From assembly GCF_014651855.1 (NCBI RefSeq), contig NZ_BMXR01000001.1, positions 666,641-730,640 on the forward strand: DNA of 64,000 bases, written 5' to 3'. The notes below the pieces were generated by a model, which had not been told where the DNA came from, did not search any database, and worked only from the letters and a program-made list of their open reading frames with translations. The stretch is from Saccharospirillum salsuginis. GTDB taxonomy: Bacteria; Pseudomonadota; Gammaproteobacteria; Pseudomonadales; Natronospirillaceae. The position numbers were made by a program, and so were the translations under genes. Positions 24,566-32,165 of this stretch are shown here, piece by piece. Position 1 is the first letter of the stretch. Every line of letters begins with the position of its first letter.

Positions 24566-25351
24566 GTGGTTTATCCTAGTGTACAGGTTCTCTACACCCG
24601 TTCTTCAGCATCGTTGAATAGCGTTCGTTCGGTCTTGCCCCCTCCACACTTCCATGTCAAAGCTCTACCGACCATTAGCATTGAACACATACTGTACCGA
24701 TCTGATCTGGAAGACATATTCAGGAACATCGCCAAATATGACGTATTAGTAGTAACCTCTGTCGAGACCGTTAAAGTCATCGCGCATTATTTATATACAC
24801 AATCTATCAAATCCGCCGCAACTCTAGGGATGACAGTAGTCGCTGTCGGGACTACCACGGCTGATGCTCTTAAGTCGATTGACATCGGAGTGGATGTAGT
24901 ACCGGACACTTTTAACGCATCTGGAATCGTACAACTGATGGGGCTACCCGATAGCGACAAGCTTCAAGTCCTTTTTCCCAGGGGGAACAAAGCCAGCAAT
25001 AAGATCATTGAAGGACTGAGCAATAAGGGATACAAAGTTACTTCACCCGTTGTATACAAAAACACTTTCGCCCACCACTCGGAAAACACGATCCATAAGG
25101 TACTGGAATCGACCGATTGCATAGCACTAACATCCCCATCTTCACTGCATGGCCTGCTAAAAAACCTGGAACGTCACAATGCAATGCACTACTTAAGTGA
25201 GATGACCATTGCGGCAATTGGTGATGTTACCAAAGCAGCCTGCATGAAAGCCGGTTTCCAGGTTGATATTCTTCCTAAAAAATACACAGCAATGGACATG
25301 GCTTTGGCGATTAGGGGCTTTTTCACGGATCGTAGGATAGAAGGTGGCTGA
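24566..25351 (+). CDS. Orphan uroporphyrinogen-III-synthase-like (HemD-fold) protein
   Basis: 261 aa with the two-domain HemD fold: YDVLVVTSVETVKVIAHYL, VVAVGTTTADALKSI, VLFPRGNKASNKIIEGL, VVYKNTF, DCIALTSPSSLHGLLKNL and IAAIGDVTKAACMKAGF correspond in order to the conserved strands of uroporphyrinogen-III synthase. The start is GTG 24566, weakly supported by AAAAAGGTGAAATA. It is not near other heme genes and lies in a low-GC accessory stretch. Divergence of the N terminus suggests it may no longer be the housekeeping enzyme; a second, canonical hemD would be expected elsewhere. Function unresolved. Confidence 0.75.
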   Translation: MVYPSVQVLYTRSSASLNSVRSVLPPPHFHVKALPTISIEHILYRSDLEDIFRNIAKYDVLVVTSVETVKVIAHYLYTQSIKSAATLGMTVVAVGTTTADALKSIDIGVDVVPDTFNASGIVQLMGLPDSDKLQVLFPRGNKASNKIIEGLSNKGYKVTSPVVYKNTFAHHSENTIHKVLESTDCIALTSPSSLHGLLKNLERHNAMHYLSEMTIAAIGDVTKAACMKAGFQVDILPKKYTAMDMALAIRGFFTDRRIEGG

Positions 25352-25429
25352 GCCGGTGTTTGTCCTTATACCCCGAATCAGCCATTTACCGAAATCTCTC
25401 TAGTTCAGACCTCCAAAGAGTGCTTGTAT

Positions 25430-25522
25430 TCAACTATCGGTATTTCTTTTTTTCTGTTTTTCCTTCCGTTTTTCTTTCAAGGTTTTCTGAGCTTTCTTTT
25501 TCTCTTGTCTGTCTTTAGCCAT
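25430..25522 (-). CDS. Lysine-rich 30-aa microprotein candidate
   Basis: The minus-strand ATG at 25522 opens a 30-codon frame: MAKDRQEKKKAQKTLKEKRK, then EKQKKRNTDS and TGA at 25430. About 40 percent of residues are lysine or arginine and the whole chain is predicted helical. A TATAAT -10-like box lies about 20 bases upstream (plus-strand ATTATA at 25538-25543), but the ribosome site is weak. The pyrimidine-rich plus strand here looks like low complexity, so chance is possible. If real it could be a nucleic-acid-binding microprotein. Confidence 0.4.
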   Translation of the reverse strand: MAKDRQEKKKAQKTLKEKRKEKQKKRNTDS

Positions 25523-25632
25523 ACCATTTACCCAATAAATTATATACCTTGATTATCTACAAACACGCTTAGTCCACCGAACGTGGGCCAATCAAGTACT
25601 TCAAGGCGGCACCCTCCCCGTCCTCAGTGAAT

Positions 25633-26001
25633 TTAATCGAATACCCTTAGAACACTACACTGAATAGAATTTCGAAATACACGAACGCGAAATGTCTCCC
25701 CCTCCCGCTTTCCGAGCAACGCAGCCCCCATAGGTGAAAAGACGCTTAGAAACGGCATCTCCGTAGAGGCGAGGTCGTTCGTTAGTGTCGCTACGATGTG
25801 TTCATCGGTATCGAGTATCCGAACCTGGACTGTACTGCCTACGCCCACCCGCAACGGGGACTTGAGACCATAGGTCTCCATCATTTCAAACGTGGCCATC
25901 AATTCATACGGTCGAGCCAATGCGTGTACAGTACTGGTGTAACCAGCCCGGCGCATAAATTGGTACCACTTGGAAGTACCAATTACAGACTTTGTAGACA
26001 T
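25633..26001 (-). CDS. Gre/Rnk C-terminal-domain protein, secondary-channel-type
   Basis: 122 aa. Residues about 50-118 match the GreA/GreB/Rnk C-terminal FKBP-like domain: VGSTVQVRILDTDEHIVATL and LSVFSPMGAALLGKREGE. The N-terminal 48 residues (MSTKSVIGTSKWYQFMRRAG onward) lack the acidic coiled coil of GreA. It may bind RNA polymerase near the secondary channel without transcript cleavage. GGAGTGAGAG before the ATG is a strong ribosome site, and its 5' leader has a perfect 8-bp hairpin (26045-26071). A second family member is divergently encoded at 26544. Confidence 0.75.
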   Translation of the reverse strand: MSTKSVIGTSKWYQFMRRAGYTSTVHALARPYELMATFEMMETYGLKSPLRVGVGSTVQVRILDTDEHIVATLTNDLASTEMPFLSVFSPMGAALLGKREGETFRVRVFRNSIQCSVLRVFD

Positions 26002-26543
26002 CTCTCACTCCAACACAATCAAAAAAAACAATATCGTTGGGTTAGCCGAGAGACACATTCTGCCTCTCGGCTTAATTCAGGAAGGTGAGGTGATGTGTAT
26101 CATTAGGCATGATGGTGTGATACTTCGTGTTCTGGTTTAGCTACCGGACTATACCCCCGAAATAAATAAAGACAAGAGCACGATCTGGTCCACCGCGTGG
26201 ACTGCAATTCTTACTTTTGCGAATGCCTGCGTTCACTCGTATTCATGTTATCGAATAATAGCAGGCTTGTTTTATGTAAAGGTATCGTGAGACTGACTTG
26301 ATTTTGTCCTTAGTAGAGCCTATGGTTGAAGTATCTTTTCACGAGCCACAATGTCCCAGTGATGAACCACGCAATACGTCAACCGCATCACAAAACCTCC
26401 CTGACCTTCCCCATCTAAGCCGGGCGGCCATCGGCTGTCCGGCTATTTCCTTTGCTCCAAACAACTGAATTCGGATCGAGTGCAAGGCGCCAATTTCTTG
26501 GCCTGCACTGATTTTTTATTGTGCTCGTTCGCAAGGATCACCT
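26002..26543. promoter_or_regulatory. 542-bp divergent control region between the two Gre/Rnk-like genes
   Basis: The region contains GCCGAGAG (26045-26052) facing CTCTCGGC (26064-26071), a perfect stem in the leader of the minus-strand gene. A second hairpin, AGCCGG with CCGGCT, spans 26418-26444. A terminator-like structure precedes rnk at 26480-26520. I see no further gene; a 48-codon frame at 26321 is unconvincing. The length and structure suggest leader regulation. Confidence 0.4.
26480..26520 (+). terminator. Terminator-like hairpin in the leader of rnk
   Basis: GTGCAAGGC (26480-26488) can pair with GCCTGCAC-type sequence ending at 26508, followed by ATTTTTTATT. It lies only 24 bp before the rnk ATG, so it may attenuate rnk or end an upstream transcript. 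Confidence 0.5.
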
Positions 26544-26951
26544 ATGGACATCGAATTTGTCATTTCTTCTCTGGACTGTGAGCGTCTGGAGAGTTTGATC
26601 GACAGCGCCCCCGCGACTGTCCAAAGAAATACTGTCGAGCTTCAAAAGAAGCTTGCCAATGCAACCATTGTCCCTCCCTCTTCAGTACCTGGCGATGTAG
26701 TCAGCATGAACTCAGTGGTTGAATTCGAGCTTATTGATTCCGGCGAGCCTTTCGAAATGACCTTGGTCTACCCACGAGAAGTGAATGGCACGCAGTCAAC
26801 GCTATCAGTTTTTGCTCCCATTGGAACAGCACTTCTGGGGTGTCGTCGCGATGCCGAGGTGTCGTTTGATCACGGCAATGGCAAAACTTCACGGATTCGC
26901 GTGATAAACATCTACTACCAACCGGAGAGCAGCGGTGACATGCACCGGTGA
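26544..26951 (+). CDS. rnk: Rnk-type nucleoside diphosphate kinase regulator
   Basis: 135 aa. The N-terminal coiled-coil half contains CERLESLIDSAPA and VQRNTVELQKKLANATIVPP; the C-terminal half has VVSMNSVVEFELIDSGE, MTLVYPREVNG and LSVFAPIGTALLGCRRD, the standard Rnk motifs (LVYP and AP[VI]G.ALLG). Rnk binds RNA polymerase and was described in E. coli and Pseudomonas as a regulator of nucleoside diphosphate kinase. Length and motif order match the family. It precedes an Lrp-type regulator gene by 19 bp and might be co-transcribed with the dad operon. Low local GC suggests it travelled with the island. Confidence 0.85.
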   Translation: MDIEFVISSLDCERLESLIDSAPATVQRNTVELQKKLANATIVPPSSVPGDVVSMNSVVEFELIDSGEPFEMTLVYPREVNGTQSTLSVFAPIGTALLGCRRDAEVSFDHGNGKTSRIRVINIYYQPESSGDMHR

Positions 26952-26970
26952 GAACTACCAGGGGGCTAGT

Positions 26971-27483
26971 ATGTCTGATCAGACAAGCAATCATGATTTA
27001 TCAGCACTGGACAAAGACATGTTGTCCATACTTCGGTCGAACGGTCGAATCCCCATAGACGATCTGTCTGACCAACTTGGGCTGAGTTGCACGAAAACCC
27101 GAGAGAAGCTTGAGCAGTTAGAACAGTGTGGGTACATAAAAGGGTATCAGGCCATTGTCGATGTCGATCGATTGTATACAGGTTTCAACACCTATTTACT
27201 GATTAGCCTCGGCCATCAGACAGCCAACAATCACAGGAGAATCGAGCACTTCGTACTTAACGAAGCTTCTGTGATCGAGTGTGTTTATCTATCCGGCGAA
27301 AGCGAGTACCTAATGAAAGTATGCACCGAAGACATCGCAGATTTTCGCGAACTCGTTACGAAACTGTATCAGCACATTCCCGATATTTTGAGCTTAGACA
27401 ACAAGCCAGTGCTACAAACCATTAAATCCCGAACTCAGGACTTTACGGATGGAACACTGGCACTTCAGGAGAAAAGCCAATGA
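26971..27483 (+). CDS. Lrp/AsnC-family regulator of D-amino-acid catabolism
   Basis: 170 aa. The N-terminal helix-turn-helix includes LDKDMLSILRSNGRIPIDDL and SDQLGLSCTKTREKLEQLEQ; the C-terminal RAM domain has VIECVYLSGESEYLMKVCTE and the closing strand region. ATG 26971 follows AGGGGG; a GTG at 26935 inside the rnk end is less likely. It overlaps dadA by four bases (ATGA), so regulator and enzyme are coupled. By analogy with DadR of Pseudomonas it probably responds to alanine, activating dadA and the second racemase gene. The effector is inferred. Confidence 0.88.
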   Translation: MSDQTSNHDLSALDKDMLSILRSNGRIPIDDLSDQLGLSCTKTREKLEQLEQCGYIKGYQAIVDVDRLYTGFNTYLLISLGHQTANNHRRIEHFVLNEASVIECVYLSGESEYLMKVCTEDIADFRELVTKLYQHIPDILSLDNKPVLQTIKSRTQDFTDGTLALQEKSQ

Positions 27484-28745
27484 AAGTTGTCGTACTGGGT
27501 GCAGGTGTCATCGGTGTTACTACCGCCTATTACCTGGCAAAGGCAGGCCACAAGGTGATCGTGGTCGATCGCCAGGGTGCCGCTGGCATGGAAACCAGCT
27601 TTGCAAATGCCGGGATGATCTCAACGGGATACAGCACACCCTGGGCAGCACCGGGAGTACCTATTAAGGCCATAAAGTGGATGTTTCAACGCCTGGCTCC
27701 CTTTAAAGTGTCGCCAGGAGCATTGAACCGTCATTCTATGCCGTGGCTCATTCAGATGACTCGTAACTGCAGTCATTCGGCCTACGCAACCAATAAACAG
27801 CGTCTGTTAACACTGGCGGAGTACAGTCGTGAAAGCTTTCTTAAATTGGAAGATGATCTGAACATTGCTTATGACAACCGTAAACATGGGACCCTGCAGC
27901 TGTTTAGAAACAAAAAGCAACTTCACTCAATCCGGCAGGACTTAGATGTCCTCGATGATATGGGTATCCCCTATGAACTTCTCGATGCTGAGGGTTGTTT
28001 AGCAGTTGAGCCAGGCCTTGCTCATGGATCAAGAAACTTCGTCGGTGGTCTCCGATTGATCAATGACTTGACGGGTGACTGCCACCTATTCACTCAAACA
28101 CTGGTCGACGAATGTCGAAAAATGGGGGTTGAGTTCAGGTTTGATACCGTCATCGACTCTATCAAAGCCACTACCCGAAATATCATGTACGTTTGCACTG
28201 GTAGCAGAGTGATAAAGGGGGACGCTTATGTATGCGCTTTGGGGTCTTATTCACCTGAACTGTTGAAACCACTGGGTGTCAAGTTGCCCATCTATCCGAT
28301 TAAAGGCTATTCGCTAACCTATTCGATCAGCGATCAGGAAAACCACGCACCAAGGTCCACCATCATGGACGAAAGCTATAAAGTGGCAATTACCCGATTT
28401 GATAAGCGAATTCGAGTGGGAGGCATGGCTGAAATTGCTGCATTCAATTTGAAGGCCTACAAAAAGCGCCAAAAAGCGCTCGAATTCGTTTTGAACGATC
28501 TGTTCCCCGGATCAGTCGGTCTGGATGAGCCGGAAGCCTGGGCAGGTTTGAGACCGATGACACCGGACAGTACACCTATTTTAGGCAGAACACGGTACTC
28601 TAATCTGTACCTGAATACGGGACATGGCTCACTTGGGTGGACACTGTCTCTCGGATCGGCACGAACCCTGGCGGCGATTATTTCGGAACTCCGACCTGAC
28701 GTGTCCCCCGAAGACTATTCCATCGTTCGGTACAGCAATGGGTGA
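27480..28745 (+). CDS. dadA: D-amino-acid dehydrogenase small subunit (DadA family)
   Basis: 421 aa flavoprotein that oxidises D-amino acids such as D-alanine to 2-oxo acids, passing electrons to the respiratory chain. N-terminal FAD-binding motif MKVVVLGAGVIGVTTAYYLA with GxGxxG; the DadA-specific ETSFANAGMISTGYSTPWAAPG region (read in parts) follows at about 38-60. The C-terminal FAD motif WAGLRPMTPDSTPILG and LNTGHGSLGWTLSLGSARTL are canonical. Start codon overlaps the Lrp-type regulator stop. Downstream lies alr copy 2, giving the regulator-DadA-racemase order known from dadRAX loci. Confidence 0.93.
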   Translation: MKVVVLGAGVIGVTTAYYLAKAGHKVIVVDRQGAAGMETSFANAGMISTGYSTPWAAPGVPIKAIKWMFQRLAPFKVSPGALNRHSMPWLIQMTRNCSHSAYATNKQRLLTLAEYSRESFLKLEDDLNIAYDNRKHGTLQLFRNKKQLHSIRQDLDVLDDMGIPYELLDAEGCLAVEPGLAHGSRNFVGGLRLINDLTGDCHLFTQTLVDECRKMGVEFRFDTVIDSIKATTRNIMYVCTGSRVIKGDAYVCALGSYSPELLKPLGVKLPIYPIKGYSLTYSISDQENHAPRSTIMDESYKVAITRFDKRIRVGGMAEIAAFNLKAYKKRQKALEFVLNDLFPGSVGLDEPEAWAGLRPMTPDSTPILGRTRYSNLYLNTGHGSLGWTLSLGSARTLAAIISELRPDVSPEDYSIVRYSNG

Positions 28746-28792
28746 ACAAGAAGTTTTGATTAGTGGCCGCGGCTTATTTGAACTTTGATCTC

Positions 28793-29949
28793 AAAGCGCG
28801 ACGCCCAATCCGCCTGACGGTTCAGCTATTTGACTGTCTGACAAACCCTTCCCGGGGCCTGCACCCGCAGGCCCCCTTTCCCATCCTGGAGGTTGTATGG
28901 CCCGCCCTGCACGCGCCCGCATCGATCTGGACGCCATCCGGCATAATGCCCGACTGGCACAGACCCTCGCCCCGGACAGCCAACTGATGGCCATCGTCAA
29001 AGGCAACGCCTACGGCCATGGTGCGGTACCGGTGGCCCGGGCTATGGCCGATCAGGTGGACGGCTTTGGCGTGGCCTGCATCGAAGAAGCGCGCGAACTG
29101 CGCGACGCCGGCATCCATAACCGACTGCTGCTGTTGGAAGGCTTCTTCACCGCCGATGAACTGGATGAGATTGACCGACTGCGTTTGGACGTCACCGTCC
29201 ACTCCGACTACCAGTGCCACGCCATCGAACAGGCGAACCTCAGCGAGCCGATCGCTGTCTGGCTAAAAGTGAACACCGGCATGAACCGACTCGGGTTCGC
29301 GCCCGACAATGTTCCAGATTTGATCCAGCGACTGGACCGGTCCCGTCAGGGGAGCGAACGGATCCTGATGACGCATCTGGCCCAGGCCGACGACCCCGGC
29401 ACTTCGACCACCAAAGACCAACTGGCTCGATTAAATGCACTGTTGGATCAGTACCCGAACTTACCTATCAGCATCGCCAATTCCCCGGGCGTCCTTGAAT
29501 GGCCCGCGACCCACGCGAACTGGATTCGCCCCGGCATGATGCTCTTCGGCGCCAACCCGATCGCCGACACACAACCGGGCTTAAAAGCCGCCATGGCCCT
29601 GGAATCGGCCGTAATCGCCGAACGCCGGATCGAACCCGGAGATACGCTGGGCTATGGCGATCACTATCGCGCCAACCGCCCCATGCGCGTCGGCGTTGTC
29701 GCCATGGGCTACGCTGACGGTTTTCCACGACATGCGCCCAATGGCTTACCGGTGCAGATCGACGGCCACGACAGCGTACTCGTCGGCCGGGTGTCGATGG
29801 ATATGCTGACGGTGGACCTGACGGACTTACCGGATGCCGGGGTCGGCAGCCGTGTGGAATTCTGGGGGCCGAACGTGCCCATTGAGACCATAGCCCGGGA
29901 ATGCGGCACCATTCCGTATGAACTGGTGAGTCAGGTTACGGCTCGCGTT
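28793..29949 (+). repeat. Direct repeat copy 2: symporter tail remnant, leader hairpin and alr
   Basis: The segment matches 14664-15825 in direct orientation. Its left edge still encodes KRDAQSA and a stop, the end of the alanine/glycine symporter gene, although no symporter gene is here. This shows that copy 2 was derived from the symporter-alr locus. The intergenic hairpin is repeated at 28854-28875. Confidence 0.92.
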
Positions 29950-29967
29950 CCTCGGTATTTCGAATAA
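28897..29967 (+). CDS. Alanine racemase, copy 2 (catabolic, DadX-like by position)
   Basis: 356 aa, almost the same as the copy at 14768 over residues 1-137 and most of 200-345. PLP lysine K35 in AIVKGNAYGHG and the beta-domain motif GRVSMDMLTVDLTDLP are intact. Differences cluster at about residues 138-200 (for instance PDNVPDLIQRLDRSRQGSER here) and in the last ten residues (PRYFE). It sits 152 bp after dadA, where a DadX catabolic racemase is expected, and supplies D-alanine to DadA. GC is high compared with the neighbours, consistent with origin from the chromosomal copy. Confidence 0.93.
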   Translation: MARPARARIDLDAIRHNARLAQTLAPDSQLMAIVKGNAYGHGAVPVARAMADQVDGFGVACIEEARELRDAGIHNRLLLLEGFFTADELDEIDRLRLDVTVHSDYQCHAIEQANLSEPIAVWLKVNTGMNRLGFAPDNVPDLIQRLDRSRQGSERILMTHLAQADDPGTSTTKDQLARLNALLDQYPNLPISIANSPGVLEWPATHANWIRPGMMLFGANPIADTQPGLKAAMALESAVIAERRIEPGDTLGYGDHYRANRPMRVGVVAMGYADGFPRHAPNGLPVQIDGHDSVLVGRVSMDMLTVDLTDLPDAGVGSRVEFWGPNVPIETIARECGTIPYELVSQVTARVPRYFE

Positions 29968-30164
29968 AGTGAGTATTGATCAGCGGTTCCTGCACCATGA
30001 TTCACACAAAGGAGCAATTGAGTTGACTGGCCGTCGTATTGGACAGGTAATTTGACTTGTCAGCCGACTTGCACAACATTAGGCTCAGCCATGGCGAATG
30101 CAACGCAACCGTTCAATTAGCGTTCGAGCACCTAACCAACTTTTGAATCCCTGAGTAATAACCG

Positions 30165-30416
30165 ATGCATACGATCAGCTTCTCAGCATTCCGCGCTTCA
30201 CTGGATCAGGTGCTGGACAGGGTAAACGAAGATCACACTCCAGTCATGATCACACGGCAGAACGGAAAACCAGCCGTGCTGCTCTCATTGGATGAGTTTT
30301 CTTCTTATGAGGAAACTGCCTATCTACTGGGCAGTGCCAACAATGCACAACGACTGGCCCTAGCGATTGAAGCGCTTGAGGGTGACCAGGGAATCCGAAG
30401 ATATAACAAGGGATGA
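30165..30416 (+). CDS. YefM/Phd-type antitoxin without adjacent YoeB
   Basis: 83 aa. The N-terminal DNA-binding part (HTISFSAFRASLDQVLDRV) and VMITRQNGKPAVLLSLDEFSSYEET are typical of Phd/YefM antitoxins, as is the C-terminal LLGSANNAQRLALAIEAL toxin-neutralising helix. Normally a YoeB toxin gene starts at or before the stop. Here the reading after the stop is ATGAACTAA, an immediate termination, and no toxin-sized frame follows for 180 bp. It is either an orphan antitoxin or the relic of a module whose toxin was deleted. It may still repress or cross-neutralise elsewhere. Confidence 0.85.
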   Translation: MHTISFSAFRASLDQVLDRVNEDHTPVMITRQNGKPAVLLSLDEFSSYEETAYLLGSANNAQRLALAIEALEGDQGIRRYNKG

Positions 30417-30603
30417 ACTAAGCAAAGGTTTAGACAACCCAGAGCCACTCGCACTCGGTTGAGGTGTTTAAGGGCCAAACCGCATCGACCGGGAACGCTC
30501 TCTCGTGTATAAAGTAGCGGATGGCGCACTGAAAAACTGAACAGCATCGAACCCACTACGGATCAAAGCCCGGCACATGTCTGGCCTATTAAAACGGGCA
30601 GCT

Positions 30604-31473
30604 ATGAAAACAAACATCGACCATTTACCAGAAACTAAACAGCAAGAACTACAGCGCATCGTAGCTACTATCCTTGACGCCTGCGACGCGGTGGAGATGG
30701 TGATTCTGTATGGCTCCCACGCCCGAGGTGACTGGAAGGACGGCCCTCACGAGCAAGGCAAAGGCCGACTCGTGATTCACAAACAGAGTGACTATGACAT
30801 TTTGGTCATCACTCTGGATGAGTATAGTGCGCGCGATGCTTCCCTCTGGCGCGGTGTGAAGGACACCTGTAAAAAATCCGGTTTGAGCACCTATTTAAGC
30901 CTCATCCCTCGCGATATCTTCTTCGTGAACCAGAAGTTAAGAGAAGGTCAGTACTTTTTTAGCGAGGTTATTGAGCAAGGTGTTTTGTTGTATGACAGTG
31001 GCCGTATGACATTGGAAGAACGGAAGACGCTTGACCCCCAAGAACAGAAACGCATTGCGCAGAGTGTTTATGACGATGTCTTTGGCAGCGCTAAAGAGTT
31101 TTACGATGTCTACGAATATGTGTTCAATAAAGGGTCATACAAAATAGCCGCATTTCAATTGAATCAAGCTTGTGAGCATACTTACAAGGCTGTCCTTCTA
31201 ATCTTTGGTGGCGAAAGCCCACACGAACACCTTTTGGATAAACTGGAAGACTGGGCAATTGATTATTTACCGGACATCGAAGGTTTGATCCCACGGGAAA
31301 CCAAGGAAGAACAGGACTTGTTTGATCTGCTGGACTACGCTTATATCGGTGCCCGGTATGACTACAGCTATAGCATCACAGAGGGGCAGTTGAAGCAGCT
31401 GGCCACCGGCGTAAAACAACTTCAAGATGTAGTAGATTTAGCCTGTCAGCACAAAATTCAGAATCTCGTCTAA
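30604..31473 (+). CDS. MNT-HEPN fusion: nucleotidyltransferase plus HEPN domain
   Basis: 289 aa. Residues about 25-110 are a minimal nucleotidyltransferase: ILYGSHARGDW (GS at 37-38) and QSDYDILVI (D63, D65). Residues about 145-285 are a HEPN helical bundle (YEYVFNKGSYKIAAFQLNQA, EHTYKAVLLIFGGE, DYAYIGARYDYSYSI). The R-X4-6-H RNase motif of active HEPN proteins is not obvious; ARYDYSYS has tyrosines where histidine is expected, so it may be non-catalytic. Both functions, usually split as MNT antitoxin and HEPN toxin, are in one chain. ATG 30604 is preferred to 30577 from the usual family start. Confidence 0.82.
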   Translation: MKTNIDHLPETKQQELQRIVATILDACDAVEMVILYGSHARGDWKDGPHEQGKGRLVIHKQSDYDILVITLDEYSARDASLWRGVKDTCKKSGLSTYLSLIPRDIFFVNQKLREGQYFFSEVIEQGVLLYDSGRMTLEERKTLDPQEQKRIAQSVYDDVFGSAKEFYDVYEYVFNKGSYKIAAFQLNQACEHTYKAVLLIFGGESPHEHLLDKLEDWAIDYLPDIEGLIPRETKEEQDLFDLLDYAYIGARYDYSYSITEGQLKQLATGVKQLQDVVDLACQHKIQNLV

Positions 31474-31610
31474 CACGATTCGATCCACCCTGGTTATCGA
31501 CGTTTCTGATCAGTTTCAGACAGCACCTTGAACGATGTTCAGTTTGCTTGTCAGGCTGTGTTAATAGCCATCAACTGATATACTTCATTCAGTAAGCAGG
31601 AGAATATTAC

Positions 31611-31769
31611 ATGACTGCCAGACATACCCCTAAAAAAGTCAGCAAAGACCGTATTTACAGAGCTGTTGCCAGCTCCACGGCTATAGAAACTGGTGGTTCT
31701 ATTAAAGCCATTGAACAACGGCTCAAGGCCAACTTAAGTAAATTCAAGGATCTGAAATTGGCAGACTAA
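31611..31769 (+). CDS. 52-aa basic small protein
   Basis: The ATG at 31611 is preceded by GCAGGAGAATATTAC, a strong ribosome site, and opens a 52-codon frame: MTARHTPKKVSKDRIYRAVA, SSTAIETGGSIKAIEQRL, KANLSKFKDLKLAD. The N terminus is lysine-rich and the rest helical. The YRAVASSTAIETG stretch has the look of a conserved small-protein family but I cannot name it. It stands alone between the MNT-HEPN gene and the tRNA gene. Real-gene confidence comes from the ribosome site and codon pattern. Confidence 0.6.
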   Translation: MTARHTPKKVSKDRIYRAVASSTAIETGGSIKAIEQRLKANLSKFKDLKLAD

Positions 31770-31969
31770 AGTTTTTCCAGAGAATCTTTCACCAGCATTT
31801 CCCATTTTCACATATCGAATATCGCCAGCTACACCTGCTTGTATGGCTGCAAAGCAGTAGTCCTTGTGTTTATCGAACAGTGAATAATCCAGCGGGCTAA
31901 AACACCTGACATCAATGAATCACTCCATTGAAAGCTGTCATTACACTAATTACTTTTCACGGGTAAAGA

Positions 31970-32046
31970 TGGTGGGCCCTGGCAGACTTGAACTGCCGAC
32001 CTGCCGATTATGAGTCGGATGCTCTAACCAACTGAGCTAAGGGCCC
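31970..32046 (-). tRNA. tRNA with CAU anticodon (tRNA-Ile2 likely, Met possible)
   Basis: The minus strand reads GGGCCCTTAGCTCAGTTGG at the 5' end, anticodon loop CTCATAA (CAU), T-arm GTTCAAGTC and 3' GGGCCC plus encoded ACCA. All four stems pair: the acceptor GGGCCC/GGGCCC and T stem are perfect. The TTAGCTCAG body resembles E. coli ileX, whose CAU is modified to lysidine to read AUA, more than elongator tRNA-Met. Its 3' end faces the low-GC accessory region, the usual side for island integration. Confidence 0.92.
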
Positions 32047-32165
32047 AAGACGGGTCGGCGGGAGCCAACCCGGAAAGCAGTCGGCATTATAACGTCCATG
32101 CCGCGTACGTCTACCCAGGTTGTTGATTCTGCTGGGCTTTTCTCGCTTCTCTCGCCTCTTACCGG

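Noticed and set aside
26321..26467. 48-codon plus-strand frame (MVEVSFHEPQCPSDE...) upstream of rnk
   Set aside because: No good ribosome site, proline/serine-rich random-like composition, and it overlaps a hairpin.
30417..30603. YoeB toxin gene after the YefM antitoxin
   Set aside because: All frames are interrupted; the expected start gives ATGAACTAA.
31970..32046. Second copy of the tRNA 3' end as an attachment site inside the window
   Set aside because: I scanned the accessory region and its left edge by eye for GGGCCCTGGCAGAC and saw none; the far site may lie outside or not exist.
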